Source: Agrostemma githago (lineage: Eukaryota > Streptophyta > Magnoliopsida > Caryophyllales > Caryophyllaceae). From it: 64,000 nt of DNA. Location of the stretch: contig OY288257.1 of NCBI GenBank assembly GCA_958450325.1, positions 12,791,873 through 12,855,872 on the forward strand, in the 5' to 3' direction. The translations under genes and the position numbers were made by a program. Numbering within the stretch: the stretch's first letter is position 1; each line of letters starts with the position of its first letter. The notes below the pieces were generated by a model, which was not told the origin of the DNA, did not search any database, and saw only the letters and a program-made list of their open reading frames with translations. Positions 10,141 to 21,472 of the stretch are shown piece after piece.

Positions 10141-12159
10141 GGCCCCTTTATCCGTCAAACCGCGAGTCCTACAAGTTATTCGAGTCTCGTTCACATCATT
10201 TCATGACTTAAGTCAACACGTGTCCAATCAATCACGTGAAAGCTTCTTTTTTTAAAACCATACATCATCGTATTTGCATCATCTCATCTCATATTTGCAT
10301 AAACCGTTAAATATCGTTACATCGTTACTAACGCGTTTGTTACTTCTTTTGTCAATTTAATTCTTGTTTATTTTATCGCACTAAATGGACTCGCATGCTA
10401 AAATACAACTTTGACGTTAATTTTAGTTGCATTAAATTGACATAGAAACCTTTTCTCAATTCCATTCACATGTTTAGGGAAAATAATCTTTGCATATCAT
10501 TTTCCCGTTCAACTAACGCGCGTATTAGAAAGTCACTCGAATTCTTAGTAGAGGCCGCTAAAGTGCGGGCGGGGTTAGGTGTCCTTTGTGGGCTTCCCAA
10601 CACGTACCCTCACCCCTTACTCAGAACCTCGGTTTCCGGATGCCCGAAACCGTTGGCGCACGAGAGTCATTCAATACACGATATCCGATAATGTCGGTAT
10701 CGATATCAAATGCAAAGGAACGAGCCCAATAAACTCTGACATCGGAAATGGGTCGTATTTTGTATACGGCCCACTACGACATAGAGTGGGCTCGAATGGT
10801 TCCGAATAACCACAAAATTCGGTAGCGACTCCACATAGACCTAAATTTCAATTCGATCCATTCTCATATGGAGATTCATTCGCCTACCCAAACCCGCGCG
10901 TGGCCGCGTCGGGGTGGACCTATGTCATGTCCACACCCGGGGGTGATAAAATGTATGCGGACTTGAAGTTAGCATTTTGGTGGTCCGATATGAAGAAACA
11001 TATTGCAGATTTCGTGTCTCGATGCTTGATATGTCAGAAGGTTAAGAGTGAACACAGGAGACCTCAAGGGAAGTTGCAACCTTTAGAAGTTCCCGAGTGG
11101 AAATGGAGTTCAATCTCCATGGATTTTGTAGCTGGTTTGCCAAGGTCACAGAAAGGTAATAATATGATTTGGGTGATAATTGATAGGCTGACTAAGTGTG
11201 CACATTTTATTCCGATGAAAGATACTTGGAAGAAGAAGGCGCTTGCTGATGCTTATGTACATCATGTGGTAAGACTTCATGGAGTTCCTAAGGATATTGT
11301 GTCAGATATGGATGCCAGATTTGTTTCAATATTTTGGGAGAAACTTTAGACAACTTTGGGAACCAAACTTAATATGAGCACAGCATTTCATCCAACTACC
11401 GCTGGGCAGACTGAAAGAACAAATCAAATACTTGAGGACATGTTACGAGCTTGTATCTTACAATTTCAGGGAGGCTGGGAGGATAAATTAGATCTGATTG
11501 AGTTCTCTTATAATAACAGTTATCAGGCTACAATTCAGATGGCACCATTCGAGGCGTTGTACGGACACAAGTGTAGGAGTCCGGTATGTTGAGATGATAT
11601 TAGTGAGCATGTGATTCTAGGGCCTCAGATGATCACTGAAATGGTTGAGAGTGTTAGGATTATACAGGACAGGATGAAGGCAGCTCAAGACCGTCAGAAG
11701 AGCTATGCTGATAAGACTCGTAGGCACGTGGAATTTGAGGTTGGTGACAAAGTTCTTTTGCGTGTCTCGCCTACTAAAGGAGTAATGCGGTTCGGTAAGA
11801 AGGGCAAATTGAGCCCAAAGTTTATTGGTCCGTATGAAATTTTGGAGCGTATTGGCGAGGTGGCTTATCGACTTGATTTACCAGCTGATCTAGAACGAGT
11901 GCATAATGTATTTCATGTTTCCCAGCTAAGGAAATACATTAGTGATCCATCACATGTGTTAGACCCGGAGACTATTGAGCTTGATGAGACTATGACTTAC
12001 GAGGAGACCCCTGTTCAGATTTTGGATAGTAAGGTGCGTAAAACTCGTAGAACTGAGACAAGAATGGTCAAAGTTTTATGGAATAATAACAATGTGGAGG
12101 AGGCTACTTGGGAAGTTGAGTCAGCCATGAAAGAGAAATACCCTCATCTTTTTGCTTAA

Positions 12160-12707
12160 GGTAAATTTTCGTGCTTCGTGGACGAAGCTTTATTTTAAGG
12201 GGGATAGAAATATGCATGACTACTTCATTTACTGCTTTATTTTTGTGTTGGATTAACCTTGTTGTGTGGTTTCATGTTATTATTGCTTATTGGTTACAAA
12301 TATGAATCTATTGGTTATTGTTGGTTATGGTTGGATATTGGTTTTTCTATTGGTTATTGTTGGATATTGGTTTTTCGTTAATTCTTGAAATACTTGTTTA
12401 TTTATATTGGTGGTTTACTTGTGAAATTTCAAGACTTTGAACATATTTATTTATTTCACCCGGCATGCTCTTAGCTTTCTAAGTGACACTTTTGAGGATT
12501 GTGAGAATTTTGTGGGTTCGAACTCTAGCATTGTTTCGTGGAATTTGTTCTTATGTTGTGGAATTAGGTGGTGGTAAAGTTATAGTACTTTCAATTTGAG
12601 GAATTAGGTGCTTTGGATTTTTGGGGATATGGAGATGTGAGTGATCTTAAAGGTTACACGTTTGTGTTGGCGGATTTTGGATGTATATAGAGTAAATGAT
12701 TTATTTT

Positions 12708-12746
<39 letters not shown>

Positions 12747-12875
12747 GAACTTTGGCGAATTTTGGATATATGGAGTGAATGGTCATTTTTGGGACACATA
12801 TGAGTAACGTGAGACTTTGTTTTTGAGGATGCGTTTAAACTTCGAGGACGAAGTTTTGTTTTAAGGAGGGAAGTT
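12160..12875 (+). promoter_or_regulatory. Element A 3' UTR with two hairpin-plus-purine-tract modules
   Basis: Non-coding stretch between the pol stop and the LTR. A small hairpin CTTCG-TGGA-CGAAG (12174-12187) is followed by a T-run and a purine tract (around 12197-12205). The same arrangement recurs at 12840-12853 (loop AGGA) with the purine tract AAGGAGGGAAG (12863-12873) directly before the LTR, which primes plus-strand synthesis. Between them lie repeats of a TTGGTTATTG-like motif (12290-12380) and an AT dinucleotide run (about 12712-12743). Confidence 0.6.
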
Positions 12876-13637
12876 TGTAACACCCCGTTATTTTCCGAGT
12901 CAATGATAAGGCATTACTGGTCTATTTTATTTAAATCGGGCTATTAAGTCGGGAAAAGTATTTTCAATGTCTTTATAAAATTAAAGTATTTTGGGTCGTC
13001 TTATAATAATCGATTTTGACTTTCTTAAAGTGGAACCTTATTTTATAAACCGACTTTGTATCGGGTTGGAATTTGGGTCAAATACAAATAAGGAAAGAAA
13101 AAAAAATAATAAAAAGAAACCTTAACTAAATAATTCCTACGTATTCCTCTTTTCCCCACTCCACCCTATTCTTTCCCCCTTCTGTCAACCTGCGGCAGCA
13201 ATAGCACTCCGTGTTCCTCTGTTTTTCTTGCTTCCGATTTTCACCGTTCGATTGCTTCTTTCCCCTCTTTCAAATATCACATTGATTGTAGGTTTTCTAC
13301 TTTGACTCATTCCAATCTATTAAATCTTGTTTGTGCTATTTTATAAACCGATTTAAGTTTTAAACATCTTGGGTCGGAGTTAAGGGATGTTGTGTCAAAC
13401 ACTTTGTTTATGGGTGTTGGTATCGAGTTATCCCGAATGTATTATTCTTCCTCGTGGATTAGTGATTTGGGAAATAAGTAGGACAATCGATTCATATAAA
13501 TAGTACAATTGGATGAGAGTTAGGCTTAGGTTGATGAAGAAGTTGTGTAGAGTGAGGCGTAGAAAGAGCATGGTTTTGCAGGTGCTTTTTCTGTGTGATG
13601 ATGCAATGGTGATGCAGTGTGGATGCAAACTACATAA

Positions 13638-13763
13638 TTTTTTTTTTGGTTCAACGAAGAGCGCACTTAGTCGCATTACAATATAGGGGAGGGGGATTCG
13701 AACCTGAGACCTATTGTCCCAGAACACCTAGCCTTAACCACTGGGCTAAGACATCTTCGTTAG
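13638..13763 (-). mobile_element. tRNA-derived SINE (126 bp)
   Basis: On the minus strand it carries a pol III A-box-like stretch (TTAGCCCAGTGGTTAAGG) and a B box GGTTCGAATCC about 35 bp later, and ends in an A-run (plus-strand T-run 13638-13648). It is flanked by the direct repeat ACTACATAA at 13629-13637 and 13764-13772. The corresponding region of the B LTRs lacks it. A tRNA head, A-tail and short target duplication together define a SINE mobilised by LINE machinery. Confidence 0.85.
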
Positions 13764-14671
13764 ACTACATAAATTAGAGTTGGTTGCTGTTGATTTCGGT
13801 GTGTTGTTGTTGTTATTTGTGTTAGAGTTGATTCCAGTTGATTCCTCTATCACATGGGGTCTAAGTTAATTAAAGTAGTACCCGATTTTTGGTCGCGTAA
13901 TTTAGATCGAGTGATAATTTAGATTAGTTTTGGGGGTTTGTCGTCTTTTGACATTATTGAGCGAGTGACTAATTAATATCTTGAAGTTGAGTGGTTTCGG
14001 TAGTGTAGATGGGTATTATATAGGTTGGACCGTTTTAATGTTAATTATTTATTGAATTATATTTATATTATTGTAGCTTGTGGGTTGGAGGAGAAAGAGT
14101 TCTTGGACTAATAATAGCTAAGTTTTGCCCGTCTTGAGAGGTAAGGACGTTTTACCCTTTTCACTTTTAAGTAAAGAGCATGTTTGGATCAAAATATATT
14201 TTTATAACGGTTTTGTAAATTATTTCGTCGATCGTTAATATTTTTATAATACTCGTAATGTTTGGATATTGAACTTTGTGACACGACACACATATTGATA
14301 CTATTTTGATAAAAATTTTAGTGACTTATAACAGACTCTGGGAGTTCTGTTGGTCTAGACGGTTTTAAGGTGCGTCCAAGAAGTTCCTGGGACGTTGTCC
14401 CGAAACTATTTTTTTGAGTGAGGATTGTCCGGCCCTCACTCGCTAGGGAGTTAGACTTTCTCCTTTGGCAGTTTCATCCTACTGGCTGTCCAAATGTGAG
14501 AGGTGCGCACTATTATGAGTCTAGCTAAGCACAGGTGGTTACCTCTAGACCGTGCAAGGGTAGGACCTTGACACACAGGTTGCGAAAAATATATATTTTG
14601 GTTGGTTTGATTGTGACTATTCTTTTTATGGTGTTATGGTATTTAAACGATGATTTTAACTCTGATTTCAG

Positions 14672-14676
<5 letters not shown>

Positions 14677-14710
<34 letters not shown>

Positions 14711-14725
14711 ATTATTATTATTATA

Positions 14726-14816
<91 letters not shown>
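14677..14816. repeat. ATT/TTA microsatellite
   Basis: About 140 bp of nearly pure (ATT)n with a few interruptions, continuing for about 25 bp on the far side of the MITE at 15778. The B LTR copies have no such run at this place, so the array grew after A inserted. Confidence 0.9.
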
Positions 14817-15777
14817 GGGAAAATTCATACTTTATACCTTCAATAACTTTGATTTTCAAATTTTATACCTTACATAATTTTCTTTCAAAACTTATACCTA
14901 TTTATTCTAATAATTACGCAATTAATACCTCAATCCTATTTCCGTGAAAAAATTAACGAAAACCGTCTCCCGAAATGTTTTAGTTACAATTTTCATATTT
15001 TCTCACCCCATTATACCCTCACCCCATTGACTCATTCATCAAAGTCAAATTTCTTTCTTACTCTGTATTAAACTCCATCTTCATCTTTCCCCAAAAAAAA
15101 AAACTCCATCTTCATCTAACTTTTCTCTTCATTTTTTTTGCATGTTCTCGTTTTATTATGTAAATCACAAATTAACGCATCAATTTTTATCTACTTAGTG
15201 TTCTAATCATTATTGATTTTCTATTTTTAATTGTAAATTTGTTTTATTACAAATTTTAATAAAAAAAATTAGGGTTTTTCAGATTTGGGTTTTCATTTCA
15301 GCATAAGAGATTGCAACAACAATTTAATCAAAATTGTGATAAATTAATTACGAAATTGCAAAAAAAAAAAAAAAAAAAAAAAAAATCAATACAAAATCTA
15401 ACATGTAGTGTATTGGAGGAAGAAGTTCACTCAAAATTGATAATATAATTCAGGGATTGGTGAAGAGAGTAGAAGATTTGGGTTGATGAATTAGATTATG
15501 ATAATTTAGGTTTAATTATGTTTTAAATTTTCTGGAAAAAAAAGGGTGTTTCAAAAGAAATTTGGGGGAATGAAAGTGTATGGGATGGGTGAATTGAATT
15601 TTTCATAAGGGTAAATGAGACATTTCAAACTCATTCTGTTAATTTTTTGACGGAAATAAGTTTAGGTATTGATTATGGAATTAATAGAATAAGTAGGTAT
15701 AAATTTTGAAAGAAAATTATATAAGGTATAAAGTTTGAAAATCAAAGTTATTAGGGGTATAAAGTATCAATTTTCTC
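14817..15777. mobile_element. Non-autonomous MULE-type MITE (961 bp)
   Basis: Terminal inverted repeats of about 115 bp: the left end reads GGGAAAATTCATACTTTATA and the right end reversed reads GAGAAAATTGATACTTTATA. It is flanked by 9-bp TTATTATTA on both sides (14808-14816, 15778-15786), though the microsatellite context makes that duplication partly ambiguous. Each inverted repeat holds the motif TATACC reiterated at roughly 35-40 bp. No coding capacity; the interior is AT-rich with A-runs. Confidence 0.85.
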
Positions 15778-16148
15778 TTATTATTATTGTTATTATTATT
15801 ATTAGTTCACGATTTATTATATTATTATACTTTTTACTCAGCTTTGCTGACGTCCTTTTGTTTTGGGTCGTTCCCCCGCTGGAACCTGTACCTATTTGTG
15901 TTTTTGGGTACAGCTGATAGGTACACTTGATTGCTGCATGGGTGCATTCTGGTATCGGGTTGTGCTGAGCGAGGAAGGACTTTTATTATTTAACTTGGAC
16001 TCCAAACTATTTATATTATTATTGGTTTTATTATCATTGGTTTGCTATTATTTTAAACCGTTTTGGATTTTGTAAGACTTAAGACTTCCGCTGCAACGTT
16101 TCTATTTTATTAGCTATCAAATTTCTATTTTTATTCATTTATTATTTA

Positions 16149-16510
16149 GGGAAAAGTCCCATGGTACCCCCGAACTATGTCACATTACACATGGTACACC
16201 CGCTTTTAAGTTTGTTCCCATGGTAACCTTGAGTTTTATAGTTTAGTTCCCAATTTGCCCACATCCCATTTTCTGTCATCACGCCGTGAATTATGCTTAA
16301 GAGCTGCGTCATTAAGTGCTAATTAATTTTGGGAGGGAAAATTAATTACATCCCTCAACGCCTACTTTTCAGAATCCTTAGCATAAAGAATGACATTCCC
16401 ATGGTACCCCTAAAGTTTGTTGGTTGTTCCTATGATACCCCTAAAGTTTGTTGGTTGTTCCCATGGTACCCCTAAAGTTACATTTTTGTTCACATGGTAC
16501 CCCTGAAAGC
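16149..16510. repeat. MULE left end: reiterated CATGGTACCCC motif at about 30-bp spacing
   Basis: Within the inverted repeat CATGGTA-type motifs start at about 16160, 16190 and 16219. Outside it a subterminal array of four 31-bp units carries CATGGTACCCCTAAAGTT-like copies near 16400, 16431, 16462 and 16493. Regularly spaced terminal motifs like these are typical transposase-binding sites; binding here is inferred. Confidence 0.75.
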
Positions 16511-16573
16511 ATTGGGGCAACTATTTGAAGCAAAGTAACGGCTAGATTATTGAACTAGCCTTACACAAATGCT

Positions 16574-16580
16574 TATAAAT
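16574..16580 (+). promoter_or_regulatory. TATA box of the GRF-type gene
   Basis: TATAAAT about 70 bp before the ATG at 16646, a normal plant spacing allowing a short 5' UTR. It lies just inside the left inverted repeat and subterminal array. Confidence 0.55.
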
Positions 16581-16645
16581 GCATACCCCCTTTCTATTTT
16601 GACAGAATACGAACAAAAAAATCCACACAAATCAAAGTTCCCACA

Positions 16646-17029
16646 ATGTCGGTTTCACATTCAAGTTCAACTCTAAGAGGAGTTCTAGTGGAAAAGAAAA
16701 CATGCGTAAGATGCAATAGAAGAGCAAATATTCGAGCATCCGGATCAACCGCTGCAAATCTATTTAAGCTATACTATAAATGTGATGAATGTGGGTGGTT
16801 TCAATGGTGCAAAAGAAGAACGGAAGAAGTTACAAATACCAACACAATGGATGTAGTTGATCAAGTGTCCATTCAACAAGATTTGAAGAAAAAGATGAAG
16901 AAACAAATGGAAATAATTTGTGACATCAATAGAAAGATTGATTCTATGTCGAAGTTGCTAAATCTAAGCATCATAATTGGTTCGGTCATGTACTTTAGTC
17001 TACTTTATGTTGTTATGAACAAAATGTGA
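16646..17029 (+). CDS. GRF-type zinc-finger protein with C-terminal membrane segment (127 aa), MULE-borne
   Basis: Intact small protein inside the MULE. The N-terminal half has a C-x2-C pair (CVRC), then about 23 residues later YYKCDECGWFQW, the aromatic-cysteine signature of GRF-type zinc fingers, which bind single-stranded nucleic acid in the better-known members. A charged helical stretch rich in Lys/Met follows (about residues 75-100), then a hydrophobic segment near the C-terminus (LSIIIGSVMYFSLLYVV) that looks like a tail anchor. Small plant proteins with a GRF finger, coiled coil and tail membrane segment are a known uncharacterised group. It faces the transposase gene tail to tail with a 450-bp gap. 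It is open while the transposase has two stops. It could be a captured host gene or an accessory transposon gene. Confidence 0.8.
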   Translation: MSVSHSSSTLRGVLVEKKTCVRCNRRANIRASGSTAANLFKLYYKCDECGWFQWCKRRTEEVTNTNTMDVVDQVSIQQDLKKKMKKQMEIICDINRKIDSMSKLLNLSIIIGSVMYFSLLYVVMNKM

Positions 17030-17479
17030 TATGTATGGAAAACAAGTCTAATGCAATGAAATAAGATTACTACTAATATATTCCCACCATCACATTGATA
17101 TGTTCGTTAAACAAACGAACTAAAAAGTGAACAACATCGGCGGAATAATTGTTTGTGTGATATGCAAATCACCAAAAGATAGTTTACGTACCAACTTATC
17201 CAAAATATAGGAGAAACACCTGTGCAAAATATACGTACCACATACGAGATTATTCATATTCTAAGACCAAGTATGGTGGATTGGTGGTATAATAACAGAC
17301 CTGTGCAAAATATATACCCCTAGCTAAACCATACACAAAAGATAATAGGTCTTCTCCTTCCTTTCCTTAGCTTGAGTCTGAAATTGAAAGAAGATACAAA
17401 ACTAATGATATTCTGCCCATATAACATTCAGCCGTAAATAACATGACAAATTTAACATTCAAAATTAGAAGGGACTTAC

Positions 17480-20400
17480 CTAAGTGTTGGTTGTTGAGGC
17501 TCCATCGGCCCTTGTGTTGCTCGTTGATGCTCCATCGGTTCTTGCCTTCTTATTCCGACCACCACCTTGAGAAGCTTGTCTTTCCCTTGCAGTTGGCCCA
17601 CCTTTGCAGCTCCTTGAATTATGCCCAACCGTCTTGCATATCGAGCATGTCACGAAAGTTGTTCGCTTTCCCTTCTTAGGCTCATCCGCCTTCCTTTTTC
17701 TTTGTCGAGCCGGTCTCCCTATGCTTCTCTCTGGTATAGGTGGTAAGACTTTAGGAAATTCAAATGTTGGCCAAGCTTCCTTATCAGGCATAGTGTGCAT
17801 ACGGTCTCCATATGTCAGCTTGTAACATTGCCCACTAAAGAATCCATTCACATAATGCACTGGTTCTTCATTGTTCTTGTATATAGCTCTACAAGCATGC
17901 TTACATGGAATACCGGTTATCTGCCAACCACCACACAAACGAGTTCCCTTGAGAATATCCACAGGAAAACTGCTATAACCGTCATGGACCTCAAATTCCC
18001 CACCTCCTGCATTGATCACCAAACACGTTCTACTTTGTACACAGTTAGCCTCTACGACCTCCTTAACATATGGTGTAACATCATCATCCTGCAATCTTTC
18101 AGCCAAATCAATCCTCTCAGCAAACTTGTCGATGAAATATGTCCTAATACCTTCCATTAAAGTCAGCACGTCTTTCTCTCTCAAATCATTAATCAAAGCA
18201 TTAAAAGACTCCACAAAATTAGAGGTGTTATGGTCACATGCTATTTCAGTGTCAAATTGGTATTTAGCCCATTGTTGAGGAACCTGTAAAAGGTACCCGA
18301 CGGCTGCTGTTGATAGCTTACCTATCTCATCAAGAGCTTTATTGTGCATGTGGAGAGAAGTAGAGTTTGCTGCCTTCCAAAATAAGTCGTGAAAAGCTGG
18401 TCCGCCCTATTTCTGCTTGAAGTTCATGTACAGATGCTGCGCACATATCCTCTTAACTGATTGTGGGAACTCTTTATCTAGTGCTGCCTCTACCCCCTTC
18501 ATTCGATCGCTAATGATAGTCCAATCCCATTTCGTACAACCATATTTCTGGAAAGCAGTTCTGAGGTTCCTAAAAAAGTAGGTCCATGTTTCGGTGCTCT
18601 CCTTCGCCACTATAGCATAACCTATCAGGAAGAGGTTATTGTTTGCATCCAATGACAAAGCCGATAGCAATATCCCCTTGTGTCTTCCCTTGAGGTGACA
18701 GCCGTCAACCCCGATGATTAGTCTGCAGCCTTTGAGAAACCCAATTACCCATGCTTTAAAACTCACTGCCAAACGATTGTAGCTCTCCTCGTCACCTCCA
18801 GTTACTAGATCTTTCACAGCTATTCTGACCTTGTACATCGTCCTCTTACACGCCTCAATGCCGTATTTGTCCATTAACAACTGAACCATAGACTTCACAG
18901 GCATATTAGGTTGTGCCATCAACTCTATCTCCAATTTTTTAGCCATCCAAGGTACGGTGGCCATGGGATTTTTTCTCACATTCAAACATTCCTTATGAAC
19001 CCCTGAAATTGTCTTAATAGCCCACGTAACCTCATCGGGCAAACACGATGCATGAATTGTCCAAGTGCAGTCCTTACCACTACACTCTGCTCTGTACCTC
19101 GTCTTCTCAGATTTGAGAACAAGCACACTAAACCCCTCTTGCACACAGTAGTCAGCTAGGACAAGTAAGAAGTCTGCCTTCGACGTGAACAACAACCATG
19201 GTTTGAGTACAATCTCACCCCAACGCTTAGGTGTATACATTTTCCCATTCTTGTACATCTTCTTCATTTGTTGTGCACTGTCATCGCATCCCTCCTCACC
19301 CAGATTTGCTTCAACATCAAATGGATGAGTTCCATCACTGTCATCCTCATCCTTCTCACTGTCAGAACCATCCATGGACTCATCTTCATCATCATTACTG
19401 TCCTCCTCCCCACTGCAAAGAAAATCCTCATCCGTGCTCTCTTCCTCCACCTCCTCACTGTCAAGAGTCTCAACAACATGCCTTTTTATGTTTCTTTTAG
19501 GCCTCTCCACACCAACATCCCCTTCAACCCCCATGTTCTTGTACATCTTGGGAACATAGACTCCCTTTCTCCTAGCAGTGGATTTTGGAAGTTTTTTCTG
19601 GGATAGTGGGTCAGTGGACTGATTTTGGGTTGCTCTTGTTTGGTGTGCAACAGTTTCAGAAGACTGTGTTGAAAATCTGTCAGAAGTGGGACATTGTGAG
19701 CGCATTTGTGAGGTTTTTTGAGAGGGTTGTTGTACTGTCTCCTCATTGGGTTGGGAGGGTGGTTCAGCTTCTTCATTAGCCTGCTGATCATCCTCTTCAG
19801 TAGCCTGCTGATCAGGTTCTGAAGTTGGCTGCTTATTGGGTTGTCCACAAAGTGGATCAGTGGGTTGTTCGAACTCTTCTTCAGGGATCTCAGTAGCCTG
19901 CTCATTCTACTGTTCAGTAGGCACTTCATTTTCCCCAGTTGGCTGCTCTTCAGGTTGCTCATAAGCCTGCTGCTCCTCCTCCACCACTGTATCCTCTGGA
20001 CACTCTTGTGAGTTGTAGGTTCTCACCCATTGTGTCTCATTAGTGTCTATGTCAAACACAGGCACTTCAATACTCAATGGTGCAATATGTTCAGCCTCCC
20101 TGTCCATTTTTGCTTGTTCTTCTTCTTGCCTTCTCCTTTCCTCTTCTTGCCTTTTTCTGTCCTCTTCTTCCTCTAGCCATGATTTCTTTAGTTGAGCAGC
20201 CATTTGGAACACTTTCATGGGTTTGTTTGTCCTCTCCAGCGAAACCTTAATGGTTTCTAGACCATCAAAATATGCAAACATACCCATCAGATCTTCGTCA
20301 CTCTTTATGTACATCTTCTTACCCCTTGCACCTTTATAGTACAGATTATAAACCTCGGGTATAAGAAAATTTTGCTTCGAAGACACCTCATCGAGGTCGC

Positions 20401-20512
20401 CAATTATGTCAAGTAATTGCATTAAGTCGACGTCGTACACAGGATAATCGAAACACTTCCCGTCATATTGAAATTCAATCCATATTTTAGCCGACATTCT
20501 GGATGTACACAA
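17480..20512 (-). pseudogene. MULE transposase (MuDR family), two nonsense codons
   Basis: One reading frame of 1011 codons without visible introns, broken only by TAG at 19907-19909 and TAG at 18407-18409. Order: N-terminal PB1-like domain (about 5-100); Glu/Arg/Gln coiled coil; acidic Gln/Glu/Pro-rich linker; MuDR DNA-binding domain (about 420-520); MULE catalytic domain with GVDGCHLKG near 600, SDRMKG near 667 and CAQHLYMNF near 690; SWIM zinc finger (WQITGIPCKHACRAI near 870); CCHC knuckle CSICKTVGHNSRSC near 960. This is the usual plant FAR1/MuDR-like layout and length. It would bind the inverted repeats and cut and paste the element. The stops imply this copy needs transposase in trans, unless they are read through. 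Confidence 0.9.
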
Positions 20513-21356
20513 ACATCAACAATAAATGAGAATTAAGTGAACACAACGATAATAAGAACATAACACATTGAAATATAACACAATTGAAATATATAACACA
20601 ACAGAAATATTCAATAATCATGATGTATATAGGAAAATTGACAACTAAAAAAAGTACGGAGTATTTGAATGCAAACCAATAAAATTTCAGAAAAATTCGT
20701 AATTGAACCTAAACCCTAATTTTGTATAGAACAGAGTATCATATCCAGTATCATATAGAGCAGAGTATAAACCCTAATTTTGTATAAACCCTAATTGAAC
20801 ATAAACCCATTTTAATGAACAATATTAGATTAACATTCAATCTAGTTTCACCAGAATATAGCATTAGATTGAGAATTGAAATTTTTTAGGGAAAAGAAAA
20901 CCCTAATTGAAACATATAATCAGAAACCCTAATTTAATCAGAATTCGAAATCAAAATTTATAGACTAAACTTATAAGATGTACGAATATAAACCATAGTA
21001 CAATCACCTAATAGCATAGAAGAAGATGTACGAAGCTTTAATCACAGAAATGCGAAAAATATAGAGTTAGTAGTATTTACCTTGCTTATTGGAAGAAACG
21101 ATTTTAATCACTTGGGATAGAACTTGCTTATTGGATTAGGTTGATGTTGAAGGATGATCGAGCTAGGTTACGGGGATGAAGTTCGATTTTGCCATTTTTT
21201 TTCGTTAACTGAAGAAGATGAAAGATGAAGATGAAAAGGTTGAGAAATAGTGATTAATGTTTGAGTGAATGAGTGACTGGGTAAGGTGTCAGTGATTAGT
21301 GCTTCAGTGTGGCAGTCATTAATTGCTAATGAGACGGCGTTATGACGGAAGTTGCT

Positions 21357-21472
21357 GTAAGGACAAATTGGGAAGCAAACTATAATACTTAAGGGTTCCA
21401 TGGGCACAAACTTAAAAGCGGGTGTACCATGTGTAATGTGACATAGTTCGGGGGTACCATGGGAAATTTCCG
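21357..21472. repeat. MULE right terminal inverted repeat
   Basis: Reverse complement of the left end over roughly 115 bp with a few mismatches, including the same three spaced CATGG-type motifs. The transposase ATG lies about 850 bp inward. Confidence 0.85.

Larger units (their letters stand above)
1079..10935 (+). mobile_element. Element S: probable solo LTR of a large gypsy family, split by a LINE
   Basis: Starts TGTAGACA and ends TGTCCACA, and is flanked by the 5-bp direct repeat CCCGG (1074-1078 and 10936-10940). Removing it restores the pol frame of element A (His-Pro-Gly-Gly-Asp). Without the LINE and its duplication it is about 2.5 kb with no coding region, so a solo LTR left by LTR-LTR recombination is the simplest reading. 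A TATA box lies at 1579-1586. The first few hundred bases match the start of the minus-strand LTR E (31768 downward), showing the same family. A short stretch near 10830 resembles primer-binding-site context of Tat/Ogre elements, so a heavily deleted complete element is a less likely alternative. Confidence 0.75.
3..12159 (+). pseudogene. pol: Element A pol, split by insertion S: RT end, RNase H, integrase, chromodomain
   Basis: The coding parts are 3-1078 and 10941-12159; they join in frame once insertion S and one copy of its CCCGG duplication are removed. The first part carries the RT connection and an RNase H domain (motifs YTDASKNGLG and DALSRKS). The second carries the integrase zinc-binding HHCC region (CLICQKVKSEH) and catalytic core (SMDFVAGLPRS), then the GPY-type motif and a chromodomain-like end (VLWNNNNVEEATWEVE). 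In-frame stops lie at 11347-11349 (TAG) and 11590-11592 (TGA), where relatives have Gln and Trp; both fit C-to-T type transitions expected of methylated, silenced DNA. The RT active site is off-window. The product would have been a polyprotein for reverse transcription and chromatin-targeted integration. Confidence 0.85.
16149..21472. mobile_element. MuDR-type MULE with transposase and GRF-zinc-finger gene (5324 bp)
   Basis: DNA transposon with inverted repeats of about 115 bp (16149-16263 and 21357-21472; the ends read GGGAAAAGTCCCATGG and CGGAAATTTCCCATGG) and a perfect 9-bp target duplication TATTATTTA (16140-16148, 21473-21481), the hallmark of Mutator-like elements. It contains a minus-strand transposase gene (20512-17480) and a convergent plus-strand small gene (16646-17029), an arrangement like the convergent mudrA/mudrB pair of maize MuDR, although the second protein is unrelated to MURB by anything I can see. 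It is inserted in the 3' LTR of element A. Confidence 0.93.

Noticed and set aside
13670..13755. tRNA gene suggested by A and B boxes
   Set aside because: No cloverleaf or acceptor stem; the A-tail and 9-bp duplication show a SINE.
14668..14859. Open frame coding almost only isoleucine on the minus strand
   Set aside because: It is the translation of the ATT microsatellite.
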